Source of the DNA: RDYJ01 sp034931405
GTDB taxonomy: Bacteria > Cyanobacteriota > Cyanobacteriia > Cyanobacteriales > Nostocaceae
Length of the DNA stretch: 64,000 nucleotides
Direction: 5' to 3'
NCBI RefSeq assembly: GCF_034931405.1
Contig: NZ_JAYGHA010000005.1
Span: 124,001-188,000 of the forward strand
Part shown: positions 25,991-34,122 of the stretch, piece by piece
How positions within the stretch are numbered: position 1 is the stretch's first letter
How the letters are laid out: every line of letters starts with the position of its first letter
Program-made: the position numbers and the translations under genes
Notes under the pieces: model-generated
What the model was told of the DNA's origin: nothing
Database searches by the model: none
Seen by the model: only the letters and a program-made list of their open reading frames with translations

Positions 25991-26293
25991 TTACTTATTA
26001 ATAGGGGTTTTACTTTGCCATATTTGTTCAAATTCTGCCTTGGTAATTTCAAATTCTTCAATATTATTGTCAACTAGTTTTTTATCGCATAGCATCCCAT
26101 AATTATCGGCTACATGATTTTTATCATAGAATAATACGTTACCATTTTCGTAAACTTCTATTTGTCTATGGGCATATAAATTACTGTCAATTTCCATAAA
26201 ATATGTACTGCAACCCCAAGCATCATATTCACCTCCCAGAGATACATCCCAAGACCATTTGTAATATTTTTTGGTTTTCTGTAAAGTTGACAT
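25991..26293 (-). CDS. Hypothetical protein, small beta-rich
   Basis: A 100-residue protein with no signal peptide or membrane segment. It has many aromatic residues (YYKWSWDVSLGGEYDAWG near the N-terminus) and alternating beta-strand-like segments (QIEVYENGNVLFYDKNH), then an acidic helix at the C-terminus (ITKAEFEQIWQ). It resembles small immunity-type or DUF proteins seen singly in cyanobacteria, but I cannot name the family. It stands alone between nagB and a repeat-rich gap. Start ATG 26293 follows an AGGAGCGC-like ribosome site. Confidence 0.6.
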   Translation of the reverse strand: MSTLQKTKKYYKWSWDVSLGGEYDAWGCSTYFMEIDSNLYAHRQIEVYENGNVLFYDKNHVADNYGMLCDKKLVDNNIEEFEITKAEFEQIWQSKTPINK

Positions 26294-26405
26294 ATTGCGC
26301 TCCTATTTAATTTGTAATACCTTGAATGACGTAGCTATACTTAATTTTTGAGGCAGGGAAAGAAAAACAGACAGTAGGTGATAGATTTTCTCACACAGGA
26401 TTTAG

Positions 26406-26528
26406 CACTAGCACCGCTTCGCGAAAGTCAAAAGTCAAAAGTCAAAAGTCAAAAGTCAAAACAAATACAGAGTAAGCTTTTCAGAGATTGGGAATGGTTG
26501 GTTTATTTCCGCCGTTCTGTACTAGCAC
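26406..26528. repeat. MITE-like dispersed repeat, copy 2, with internal heptads
   Basis: Reverse-complement relative of 832-944: CACTAGCACCGCTTCGCGAA at one end, TACTAGCAC at the other, with AATGGTTGGTTTATTTCC inside. It carries about five AGTCAAA units (26426-26460) where copy 1 has one or two, so the heptad count varies between copies. The rest of the 26294-26655 gap holds no gene. Confidence 0.65.
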
Positions 26529-26655
26529 AGTAAGTGAAATTTGATGAATTACGAGGACAGCCTCTACAATCATATTTTACCAATTATTTATTGTAAAAAT
26601 TGATGATTATCATAATATGATAGTCTAAATTAAGCAATATTTCTAATCTGAGTAT

Positions 26656-27093
26656 TTAGTTAAGTCGGATTATTTCCCGCACTTCCATTAAAATTTGACC
26701 TAGCATATTTTTACCACTACCATCAGATCCACAACCCCAATAGAAGTCTATAGGGGAATTTTCCACTATTTCTTCATCACCTGTAGATAGGAGAATTTCT
26801 TTAATATCTATGTGGGTAGAAAATTTACACAGCACTGCTTTTCGCATGATATCATCTTTAACTTTCTCCCAATCTGAACGGAGAGGACGAGTTCTTTGTC
26901 TACCCATTTTTGCTGCATCTCTTGGAGTTTTAACAAGTCGGATCGCTTCTAAATGGTGTGTGTCAATAAATTTTTGTGCTTGAAAGTAATGTTCACTGGT
27001 AGACCAATACAAATCATCTAATATAAATCCGTGAGGTGAAAAATTAGAAAAGCAAGCATATTGATCACGAGTATGATAAAAGTAGATTGTCAT
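26656..27093 (-). CDS. NADAR family protein (YbiA-like)
   Basis: A 145-residue NADAR-domain protein. Members act as N-glycosidases, on riboflavin intermediates in YbiA/RibX or on ADP-ribosylated guanine in anti-toxin type NADARs. The conserved start FSNFSPHGFILDDLYWSTSEHYFQAQKF (about residues 15-42), the internal KMGRQRTRPLRSDWEKVKDDIM (about 63-84) and the C-terminal FYWGCGSDGSGKNMLGQILM (about 118-137) are all intact. Nothing around it indicates a toxin partner; it is flanked by repeats and by the frameshifted four-helix-bundle gene. Confidence 0.92.
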   Translation of the reverse strand: MTIYFYHTRDQYACFSNFSPHGFILDDLYWSTSEHYFQAQKFIDTHHLEAIRLVKTPRDAAKMGRQRTRPLRSDWEKVKDDIMRKAVLCKFSTHIDIKEILLSTGDEEIVENSPIDFYWGCGSDGSGKNMLGQILMEVREIIRLN

Positions 27094-27198
27094 GTAATTT
27101 ATCCAGTAAAAATCAATTTTGTTTGGTTCTACCGTACTTTTTATGCTAAATCACCAGTCGGAAAGAGGGAACAGGAAACAGGGAACAGGGGAAAAATT

Positions 27199-27556
27199 TT
27201 AATTTTCTAGTTTTTTAATAAGACTAATAATCATTCTACTTTCTTCTTTTAATAAATTAAGAATCATTTCTATATCTTTTTCTGAACATAATCCTACTCG
27301 TTTAGATAGAATTAGGTGAGTTTCTAATTCATTAACTGACCCTTGAGCTATGTTTAAAAATCTTATATATTCGCCTCCGTCGCCCATATCCTTCAGCTAT
27401 ATTGGCTGGAATGGATACTGCACTTCTTCTAATTTGTTGAACCATAGCATATAGCTCATCTTTAGGAAAAAGTTTAGTGAGGAAATAGCACTTTTCAGCA
27501 ATATCCATCCCTTTTTGCCAAATTATTAAGTCTTTAAAGTCATTAATATCCGACAT
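27199..27556 (-). pseudogene. Four-helix-bundle protein (23S rRNA IVP family), frameshifted
   Basis: Two overlapping frames together make one typical 110-120 residue IVP/S23 protein. Frame one runs from MSDINDFKDLIIWQKGMD to SIPANIAEGYGRR, then continues as Arg-rich nonsense; frame two resumes with GEYIRFLNIAQGSVNELETH and ends with IISLIKKLEN. The frame changes near 27375 in a GGGCGACGGAGGCG stretch. GGGAACA heptad repeats lie on both sides (27160-27190 and 27557-27612), hinting that the gene arrived as a repeat-bounded cassette. A sequencing error in the GC-rich patch cannot be excluded. Confidence 0.8.
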
Positions 27557-27695
27557 TCTTCCTGTTTCCTGTTCCCTGTTCCCTATTCCCTGTTCCCTGT
27601 TCCCTATTCCCTTATTAGTTTAGCATACTAAGTCCGGTAGAGCCTTTTGTTTTGACATTAAAAACTTAACAGATCGATTATTTATTTGTAGATAT

Positions 27696-28037
27696 TTAAA
27701 TTTGCTTTTCGCTACTAACTAAGTCTCTTTGTTCATAGTGACGACAGTCCTGACACGGACCACTAGGATTAACAGCACAACGGACGTAACCAGATCGAGC
27801 ATTAAATTTACAACTAATATCACCTACTAAATAACCTACACCTTCTAGATAATAACGATCACTGCTACGCTCCGCGCTATCGTCTTCAACAGGTCTCATG
27901 TATTGTTGGATTTGGGAATAGTTATAAGCTATTTGTCTAGTGCGTGTCCGTGTCCGTTCTTGGGTTTTACGAATCACCCAAAATGACCATAGGGATGGTA
28001 AAAAACCAATGATAATCAACACTATTGTTTTTAACAT
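27696..28037 (-). CDS. Single-pass membrane protein, probably DUF6464 family
   Basis: A 113-residue cyanobacterial protein with one N-terminal membrane helix (LKTIVLIIIGFLPSLWSFWVI, about residues 2-22), a basic linker (RKTQERTRTRTR) and a Cys-containing domain: ISCKFNARSGYVRCAVNPSGPCQDCRHYE (about 74-102). Four cysteines and one His could bind a metal or an Fe-S cluster. I believe it matches the DUF6464 family of unknown function, with moderate certainty. Confidence 0.65.
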   Translation of the reverse strand: MLKTIVLIIIGFLPSLWSFWVIRKTQERTRTRTRQIAYNYSQIQQYMRPVEDDSAERSSDRYYLEGVGYLVGDISCKFNARSGYVRCAVNPSGPCQDCRHYEQRDLVSSEKQI

Positions 28038-28133
28038 TTTCTATTTACCTTTTGTGTACATTGATTTTTCTAAAATTTTACTCCTCAACATTCTGTTACT
28101 AACAAATATTGTAACTCCTGACTCTTGAGCTAA

Positions 28134-29489
28134 TTAAGAATTATCTGTCAATTGTTTGACATGAGCCGGGAATCGGGCATTTTTGAGAGACTGTACAGTA
28201 GAAAGAGAATCTTGTACCCAAAATTGTTTACCAAAACGTACTAATTGACGAGAATTGCCTGATTGAACAATACCAATTACCGGAACTTTTGCTTTATCTT
28301 TATCTCCAGATTGTTCTTTCAAAATTGATCTTAAGCGATGTTGTACATCAATAGTAGCAGCTTCCTGTGGATTTAATTCCACTACTACCATCTGAACTTT
28401 TTCAACTTGTTCTGCATCTTCAACAATAAATTGAGTTTGATCATCCCGGTTGTCTACTTTTCCCCAAATGATTAATCTAGCATCAACTTGTAATAGTGAA
28501 CTCACCCGTTCATAATTTTTGGGAAAGACAATTGCTTCTGATGCTGCGGTTAGATCTTCTATTTGTAAAATTGCCATGGGATCGCCTTTTTTTGTCACTA
28601 CTTTTTTGACGTTATTCAGCATGATAACCGCACAAAGAATTGTATTCTCTTTCTGTTCTCCTAACTGTGCCAGATTAATTGGTGCGAGCAGAGATGATGA
28701 TTGTTTAATATCTTTTAGGGGGTGTGCAGATACATAAAACCCTAATAATTCTTTTTCCATCCGCAACTTTTCCTGTGGGGGAAAATCTAAAGTTGCTTCT
28801 GCTTTCGGTGCAGATTCAAAAGCATTTTTAGCTGTTTGTTGAGTATTATTTCCTAATCCACCACCCATAAAATCAAAAAGATTTCCCTGTCCACTGGCTT
28901 TATCTTTAGCGCGGGATTGCGCCCAATCATATACTAATTCTAAATCTCTAATTAATTGTTGGCGGTTGGATTCGATTTTGTCAAACGCACCACATTGAAT
29001 CAGTGATTCTAAAGTCCGTCGGTTAACAGTACGTAAATCAAGGCGATCGCAAAAATCGCCCAGAGATTTAAATTCTCCACCCTCTGCTCTCGCTTCTAAA
29101 ATCCCCACAATCGCATTTTGTCCCACATTCCTCACTGCCGAAAATCCAAATAAAATCTTGTTTTCTGCTGGGGTAAAATCCAAACCAGAGCGATTAATAT
29201 CCGGCGGATCAATTTCAATCCCCATAGTTGTACAGTTGTTCAGATATTTCTGCACTTTATCTGTATCCCCACTGTTAGCAGTTAACAGCGCCGCCATATA
29301 TTCTAACGGATAATTAGCTTTTAAATATGCCGTTTGATAAGTGACATAACCGTAAGCTGTCGAATGGGATTTATTGAAACAATTAGACGCAATTAAACTA
29401 TTTTTAATCGCAAAATTATGGTCTTGTTCAACGCCAATATCATAAACATTGGCTTCACCTAAGTATTGTCGTGAAATTATTTTAACCAT
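28134..29489 (-). CDS. dnaE: DNA polymerase III alpha, C-terminal half with split-intein IntC
   Basis: The first 36 residues (MVKIISRQYLGEANVYDIGV to LIASN) are the C-terminal fragment of the cyanobacterial split DnaE intein. The catalytic penultimate block ends in Ser-Asn, and Cys37 of CFNKSHSTAYGY is the first extein residue. Trans-splicing with DnaE-N/IntN, encoded elsewhere, yields the full replicative polymerase alpha subunit. The extein continues with the finger/HhH part (IDPPDINRSGLDF, CGAFDKI) and an OB-fold (VKKVVTKKGDPMAILQIEDL). At 451 residues it has the usual length of the split C-half. Confidence 0.96.
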   Translation of the reverse strand: MVKIISRQYLGEANVYDIGVEQDHNFAIKNSLIASNCFNKSHSTAYGYVTYQTAYLKANYPLEYMAALLTANSGDTDKVQKYLNNCTTMGIEIDPPDINRSGLDFTPAENKILFGFSAVRNVGQNAIVGILEARAEGGEFKSLGDFCDRLDLRTVNRRTLESLIQCGAFDKIESNRQQLIRDLELVYDWAQSRAKDKASGQGNLFDFMGGGLGNNTQQTAKNAFESAPKAEATLDFPPQEKLRMEKELLGFYVSAHPLKDIKQSSSLLAPINLAQLGEQKENTILCAVIMLNNVKKVVTKKGDPMAILQIEDLTAASEAIVFPKNYERVSSLLQVDARLIIWGKVDNRDDQTQFIVEDAEQVEKVQMVVVELNPQEAATIDVQHRLRSILKEQSGDKDKAKVPVIGIVQSGNSRQLVRFGKQFWVQDSLSTVQSLKNARFPAHVKQLTDNS

Positions 29490-29660
29490 ATTACTGAGCT
29501 TTTCAAAATTTGTTTATTTACTGATTTCAGACCAACTCTGATCTGTTCAACATTCTCTTGATTATATACACTCAGTGCATCAGGTGAGGAAAACTGGGCG
29601 ATGTCATAACGCTATAAATTTTCGATATAATTCGATATGTAATCTATTGTTCCTTTCACC

Positions 29661-31019
29661 TTGTCTCAACCTAACGCAGTGCGTAACCTGCAAGAAACCC
29701 ATTTAAATCGCGCCCGTGCTAGTCTCAGACAAGCAATGTCTTGGTATGGATATCTCCGCAAGTCAGGCCAGCTATCATCCAAACCAGAATTAGCGGGTTT
29801 AGTAAAACCAGAAATAGAACTTTTAACTGCCACACTCAACAAGCTAGACTCTAATGTGGTGAGAATAGCGGCTTTTGGTTTGGTGAGTCGTGGTAAGTCT
29901 GCGGTGTTAAATTCTTTGTTAGGGGCAAAAATTCTGCAAACTGGACCCTTAAATGGTGTCACTCAATGGCCGCGATCGCTACGTTGGCAACCAGGAGGAA
30001 AGATCATAGTAGAATTAATTGATACTCCCGGTTTAGATGAAATTGAGGGGGAAACACGGGCGCAAATGGCGCGGGATGTAGCGCGTCAAGCTGATTTAAT
30101 TTTGTTTGTAGTTTCTGGAGATATTACAAGAACTGAGTATCAAGCATTACTAGAATTGCGTCAAGCCCAAAAACCTTTGATTTTGGTATTTAACAAAATT
30201 GATTTGTACCCAGATACAGATAGAACCAAAATTTATCAAAATTTACAACAATTAGGTGCAGGAAATCCTCAAGCTAAACCATTATTACCTGATGAAATTG
30301 TCATGGTTGCGGCTGAACCTGCACCAATGGAAGTAAGAATAGAATACCCGGATGGGAATGTGAGTTATGAGTGGGAAACACCACCACCACAGGTTGAGGA
30401 ATTAAAACAAACTATTCTGAATATACTAAATCGAGAAGGGCGATCGCTCTTAGCTTTAAATGCACTCATTCAAGCAAGAGAAGCTGAAGAAATTATAGCT
30501 GAAAAAACTATTGATTTTCGCCAAAAAGAAGCGGAAGATATTATTTGGCAATTTACTAAATATAAAGCTTTAGCTATTGGGTTAAATCCTATTGCTTTTT
30601 TAGATATTATTGGTGGTTTAATTACAGATTTAGCTTTAATTCGTTCTCTGGCTAGATTATATTCTTTACCGATGACGAGTTATGAAGCAACTAATTTATT
30701 AAGAACTATTTTATTAAGTTCCGGTGGTTTATTGTTGGGTGAATTAGGCAGTAGTTTGATATTAGGTTTAGGTAAAAGTACGGCTGCGATCGCTAGTGGT
30801 GATAATCCTCTCAATATTACTACCTTTGCTGGCAGTGCGATCGCTCAAGCCGGTATTGCTGGTTATGGATCTTATGCTGTGGGTAAAGCTGCACAGGTAT
30901 ATTTAGAAAAGGGCTGTACCTGGGGACAATTGGGCGCTAATACTGTTATTCAAGAGATTTTGTCTCAGGTTGATAAAAATACTATTTTGTATCGGTTACA
31001 GAAGGATTTAGGGAGATAA
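29661..31019 (+). CDS. Era/dynamin-like GTPase with C-terminal membrane region (DUF697-like)
   Basis: A 452-residue GTP-binding protein. G1 FGLVSRGKSAVLNSLLG (about residues 71-87), G3 DTPG (near 118), and G4 NKID (near 173) are present. The C-terminal part (about 300-430) has Gly/Ala/Leu-rich amphipathic or membrane helices (LALIRSLARLYSLP, LLSSGGLLLGELGSSLILGLG), as in the HSR1-related/DUF697 GTPases that act at membranes. No ATG is available near the N-terminus; TTG 29661 or GTG 29679 are the candidate starts. It stands alone, divergent from dnaE-C. Confidence 0.85.
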   Translation: MSQPNAVRNLQETHLNRARASLRQAMSWYGYLRKSGQLSSKPELAGLVKPEIELLTATLNKLDSNVVRIAAFGLVSRGKSAVLNSLLGAKILQTGPLNGVTQWPRSLRWQPGGKIIVELIDTPGLDEIEGETRAQMARDVARQADLILFVVSGDITRTEYQALLELRQAQKPLILVFNKIDLYPDTDRTKIYQNLQQLGAGNPQAKPLLPDEIVMVAAEPAPMEVRIEYPDGNVSYEWETPPPQVEELKQTILNILNREGRSLLALNALIQAREAEEIIAEKTIDFRQKEAEDIIWQFTKYKALAIGLNPIAFLDIIGGLITDLALIRSLARLYSLPMTSYEATNLLRTILLSSGGLLLGELGSSLILGLGKSTAAIASGDNPLNITTFAGSAIAQAGIAGYGSYAVGKAAQVYLEKGCTWGQLGANTVIQEILSQVDKNTILYRLQKDLGR

Positions 31020-31378
31020 TCCAAAAGTCCAGATCCCCGACTTCTGAGAATAATCCTCTAATTAGGGCTTGCTGAATAAAGGCAAAACCTGGACTAAGTA
31101 CCTGAGCAAAATTAATTGCACATTTTTTTAACAACCAGAAATCTCTGTATTCTTTCCTGTTCCCTGTTCCCTGTTCCCTGTTCCCTGTTCCCTTTCCTGA
31201 ATATGAAATTTATTTTGCACGAATACTTATTAAGGATGTTGTGAGGTTGCATTCACTTGGCTATAGTGCTAGTATACCCATAGCTTCAGAAGCTATGGAT
31301 TACTTCTATCAACTTCCTAAGTTTACCATCCAAGGGGAGTAAGAATGTAATCTAAAGTTATCTATCCTGTTAGAAGCT
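31020..31378. other. Repeat-rich intergenic region
   Basis: Contains half of the invertible hairpin repeat (AGATCCCCGACTTCTGA at 31031), a segment starting GGGCTTGCTGAATAAA (31065) that looks like an IS end, five CCTGTTC heptads (31155-31195), and the palindrome described at 31278. No gene is visible before the small RHH gene. Confidence 0.55.
31278..31298. promoter_or_regulatory. Candidate RHH operator palindrome
   Basis: CCATAGCTTC-A-GAAGCTATGG is a perfect 10-bp inverted repeat about 80 bp before the small ribbon-helix-helix gene. The same GAAGCTATGG recurs at 31373-31382, covering that gene's start codon. This spacing suggests autoregulation. Confidence 0.5.
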
Positions 31379-31546
31379 ATGGGTCAAACTAAAAAAGCAA
31401 AAATTACATTTACTTGCTCACATGAACTACGTGAAGAACTAGAAAGTATAGCAAGCTTAGAAGACAGGACACTATCAAATCTTGTAGAAAGGCTTGTTAC
31501 AAGAGCGGTTCAAATTTACAAACCTCAAGATCAAAAAGCAAGTTAG
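31379..31546 (+). CDS. Small ribbon-helix-helix (CopG/Arc-like) protein
   Basis: A 55-residue protein: a basic start with a short beta strand (KKAKITFTCS), then two helices (HELREELESIASLEDRTLSNLVERLVTRAVQIY), the pattern of ribbon-helix-helix DNA-binding proteins such as CopG or antitoxins. The start codon is inside a copy of the GAAGCTATGG half-site found as a palindrome upstream, which suggests repression of its own gene. No toxin follows; the next gene encodes a coiled-coil protein 51 bp downstream, possibly in the same transcript. Confidence 0.7.
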   Translation: MGQTKKAKITFTCSHELREELESIASLEDRTLSNLVERLVTRAVQIYKPQDQKAS

Positions 31547-31597
31547 CAAACTGCTTGCAGCAGCGTTTCGCTATTGCCCATACCACCCTCAAACACC

Positions 31598-32011
31598 ATG
31601 ACAACTGAACCAACCCGATTAGACCTTATAGAATCGCTACTGCTGCAAACAGCTACTAACCTTAACTCTGTATCTACTAGGTTAGATAGAGTAGCTGAAC
31701 AGCAAACCGTTAATACCCAAACAATAGGCAACCTAACCGTAAAACTTGACCAAGTAGCAGAACAGCAAACCGTTAATACCCAAACGACTGGTAATTTATC
31801 AAATAGCTTAAATGACCTATCAAACCAAGTTAACGACTTTATTGGAACTGCCAATACTGTCTTAAGTCGCAGTGCGGTTTTAGATGACATCATAGTTAGA
31901 CTTGACCGCAATTTTGAGCTACATCAGCAACGTTTTGAGGAAAACCAAAGATCAACTAACGCTGCTTTAGAGAGATTGGAAGCAATTCTGATCAGGCTGA
32001 TGGATAAATAG
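31598..32011 (+). CDS. Coiled-coil protein with internal repeats
   Basis: A 137-residue protein (starting at ATG 31598; an in-frame TTG lies at 31574) made almost wholly of heptad-like helices. A block of about 21 residues with VAEQQTVNTQT is repeated twice near the N-terminus, and the DNA repeats are nearly identical. The rest (LNDLSNQVNDFI, RLDRNFELHQQRFEENQRSTNAAL in two helices) is typical of trimeric or dimeric coiled coils. There is no signal peptide or enzyme motif. Function unknown; co-transcription with the small RHH gene is likely. Confidence 0.65.
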   Translation: MTTEPTRLDLIESLLLQTATNLNSVSTRLDRVAEQQTVNTQTIGNLTVKLDQVAEQQTVNTQTTGNLSNSLNDLSNQVNDFIGTANTVLSRSAVLDDIIVRLDRNFELHQQRFEENQRSTNAALERLEAILIRLMDK

Positions 32012-32070
32012 GCGAAAAATTCACACCAAAACCACTACATCGACAAGGTTTTTAGTTTTTATATTGTGTC

Positions 32071-32099
32071 TTGTAGGGTGCGTCTGATGCACTCTACAA
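32071..32099. terminator. Hairpin between convergent genes
   Basis: TTGTAGGGTGC and GCACTCTACAA pair with one mismatch around GTCTGAT. It lies between the coiled-coil gene and the convergent KGK gene and could end transcripts from both sides. The sequence resembles the GTAGGGTGC repeat near 35818. Confidence 0.5.
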
Positions 32100-32111
32100 A
32101 CTTGATTCTAT

Positions 32112-32471
32112 TCATTCAGTATATTTCAATTTTTCTCTTAAATCATCTAACGGTGAAGTTTCTTGATTTAATCCTGAAGTATTAACAACTGTTTCTTTTA
32201 CTTCTGTTTCATTAGGGCAAAATTCTATGCAAACTCTGATTTTTCCTTTTTTCCAACCATCACCAGGTCTGAGTACCTTAGCCTCCATTCCTTCTGTAAA
32301 CAATTTTGCATCTGTATCATCAGAACCTATACATTCTTTAATTGCTTCTATTAATTCAATAGCTGTCAAAGTTTTGGATACATCTAATCGTTCAAAATTA
32401 TCAGGATTAACAGCAATCACATCCTCTTGATCCAGCCTTGCAAATTGATTACCCATATATTTTATTCCCAC
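32112..32471 (-). CDS. KGK domain protein
   Basis: A 119-residue protein of the KGK family, which is found mainly in cyanobacteria and named after its Lys-Gly-Lys motif, here in GWKKGKIRVCIEFCPNE (about residues 73-89). The N-terminal part (MGNQFARLDQEDVIAVN) and the IELIEAIKECIG helix fit the family. A start at ATG 32456 (MGNQF) is as plausible as the one given. Function unknown; it is monocistronic. Confidence 0.8.
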   Translation of the reverse strand: MGIKYMGNQFARLDQEDVIAVNPDNFERLDVSKTLTAIELIEAIKECIGSDDTDAKLFTEGMEAKVLRPGDGWKKGKIRVCIEFCPNETEVKETVVNTSGLNQETSPLDDLREKLKYTE

Positions 32472-32550
32472 TCCTGCAAATTAAGTATATTATATTTTAT
32501 ACCATTTTAAAAATTTCTTTCTTTGCGCCTTTGCGCCTTTGCGTGAGATA

Positions 32551-32585
32551 AAAAATATCCCCCCTTTCCTCAACAGAAAAGGGGG
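32551..32585 (-). terminator. Intrinsic terminator of ccsA
   Basis: On the minus strand CCCCCTTTT, loop CTGTTGAGG, AAAGGGGGG is followed by ATATTTTTTAT, 12 bp after the ccsA stop codon. GC-rich stem plus T-tract make it a good rho-independent terminator. Confidence 0.85.
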
Positions 32586-32596
32586 AAAAGATGCAG

Positions 32597-33646
32597 TTAG
32601 AAAAACCAACCGTAAGAATGTAAACCTTTACCCAAAAGATTCACACCCAAATAACAAATCCAAACCACAACAAAACCACCAGCGGCTAAAATTGCAGGTT
32701 TGCGACCTTGCCAACCGCGAGTTATTCTAGAATGCAAATAAGCCGCAAAAACTAACCAAGTAATTAAAGCCCAAGTTTCCTTTGGGTCCCAACTCCAATA
32801 AGAACCCCAAGCTTCATTAGCCCAAACACCACCAGCAATAATCCCAATTGTCAGTAAAGGAAAACCCAAACCAATAACGCGATAGCTAATATTATCTAGG
32901 GTTTCTGCTAGGGTGAGACGTTGGGGAGAAAGAATTTCCGCAGTCGCGATAGGGATAGTTTTGACTACCTCTAAAACAGCAGTACCATTACCGTTGTTAT
33001 TGCTTTCCAAACGGGAAAAACCATTATTTTCCGATGAGGTTGTTGGAGGTTGAGTAACTAACTCTCCAGCTTTGAGTAATTTGTAACCATTACTACGATA
33101 ACCACCGTTACCGACGGAACTACCTTGTAATTGAATGTTTTGGCCGCGAGTCACAATTAAAAAAGCGATCGCTAACAAAGAACCTACCATCAAAGCCGAA
33201 TAACTCAACATCATCACGCTGACGTGCATCATCAACCAATTCGACTTTAAAGCCGGAACCAAAGGTTCAGAAGCTTGCATTGTGGATGGTAGCGTCAAAG
33301 TAGCAAAGGCCGTAATTCCCATGGCTACAGGTGCAGTGACAACTCCCACCAAACGGCTACGACTGGTATTTTCAGCAATGAGATGAACAGCAGTAATACC
33401 CCAAGTTAGGAAAAATAGAGACTCATAGAGATTACTGAGCGGAAAATAACCCGCTTCAATCCATCTTGCCCCTAATAGAGTCGCAATACACAAATTTGCG
33501 ATCGCCATTCCAGCCGTCCCCAAAGCCGCAGTCACCGATAAACTCGGAAAAGCCGCCCCTACCCAATACACCAGCATAGTGCAGAATAAGACGGCAAAGG
33601 AGGCATTATCTAGCCAGTTCTGGAGTACAACCAGATTCATAAACAC
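32597..33646 (-). CDS. ccsA: System II cytochrome c biogenesis protein CcsA (haem-handling, WWD domain)
   Basis: Integral membrane protein of the cytochrome c maturation system II; with Ccs1 it delivers haem to apocytochromes on the lumenal side of thylakoids. The 349 residues include about eight membrane segments. The haem-binding WWD-like motif WGSYWSWDPKETWALITWL lies near residues 279-297, and conserved His residues flank it (HVSVMML near 141, the C-terminal LHSYGWFF). A long soluble loop (about 165-235) is rich in Asn/Ser and variable. Some databases name this same family CcsB. Confidence 0.94.
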   Translation of the reverse strand: MFMNLVVLQNWLDNASFAVLFCTMLVYWVGAAFPSLSVTAALGTAGMAIANLCIATLLGARWIEAGYFPLSNLYESLFFLTWGITAVHLIAENTSRSRLVGVVTAPVAMGITAFATLTLPSTMQASEPLVPALKSNWLMMHVSVMMLSYSALMVGSLLAIAFLIVTRGQNIQLQGSSVGNGGYRSNGYKLLKAGELVTQPPTTSSENNGFSRLESNNNGNGTAVLEVVKTIPIATAEILSPQRLTLAETLDNISYRVIGLGFPLLTIGIIAGGVWANEAWGSYWSWDPKETWALITWLVFAAYLHSRITRGWQGRKPAILAAGGFVVVWICYLGVNLLGKGLHSYGWFF

Positions 33647-33734
33647 TTCTCCCTAGTGAATCAGTTATCAGTTATCAAACCCAGTTAGAAAATCAATCTA
33701 ACTCAAACCAACTATCCTGATCCTATCTAGCTTT

Positions 33735-34122
33735 GGTAATTAGTGATTAGTGATTGGGGATTGGGGATTGGTGATTGGTGATTGGTGATTGAGGATTGGG
33801 GATTGGTGATTGGGGATTGGTGATTGGTGATTGGGGATTGGTGATTGGTGATTGAGGATTGAGGATTGGGGATTGGGGATTGGGGATTGGTGATTGGGGA
33901 TTGGGGATTGGTGATTGGTGATTGGTGATTGGTGATTGGTGATTGGTAAAATGATTACCTATTCCCAGTTCCTAGTCCCCAGTTCCTAGTCCCCAGTTCC
34001 TAGTCCCCAGTTCCCAGTTCCCAGTCCCTAATCCCCAATCCCTAGTCCCTAGTCCCTAGTCCCCAGTCCCCAGTTCCCAGTCCCTAATCCCCAATCCCTA
34101 ATCCCTAGTCCCTAGTCCCTAC
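33735..34122. repeat. Large heptad short-tandem-repeat array
   Basis: From 33735 to 33950 the top strand is a run of GGGGATT/GGTGATT heptads. From 33957 to 34122 it switches to C-rich units (CCCAGTT, CCTAGTC, CCCAATC). The two halves are therefore G-rich on opposite strands. There is no coding capacity. The array fills the gap between ccsA and the DUF3352 gene and has clear G-quadruplex and slippage potential. Confidence 0.9.

Noticed and set aside
26600..26622. Zur-like palindrome TGATTATCATAATATGATA
   Set aside because: The half-sites do not have the 7-1-7 spacing, and the nearest gene start is about 300 bp away.
31061..31150. Insertion sequence end GGGCTTGCTGAATAAA
   Set aside because: No second end or transposase is present; at most a remnant, noted in the intergenic entry.
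33735..34122. Possible CRISPR array
   Set aside because: Units are contiguous heptads without spacers, and no cas genes occur in the window.
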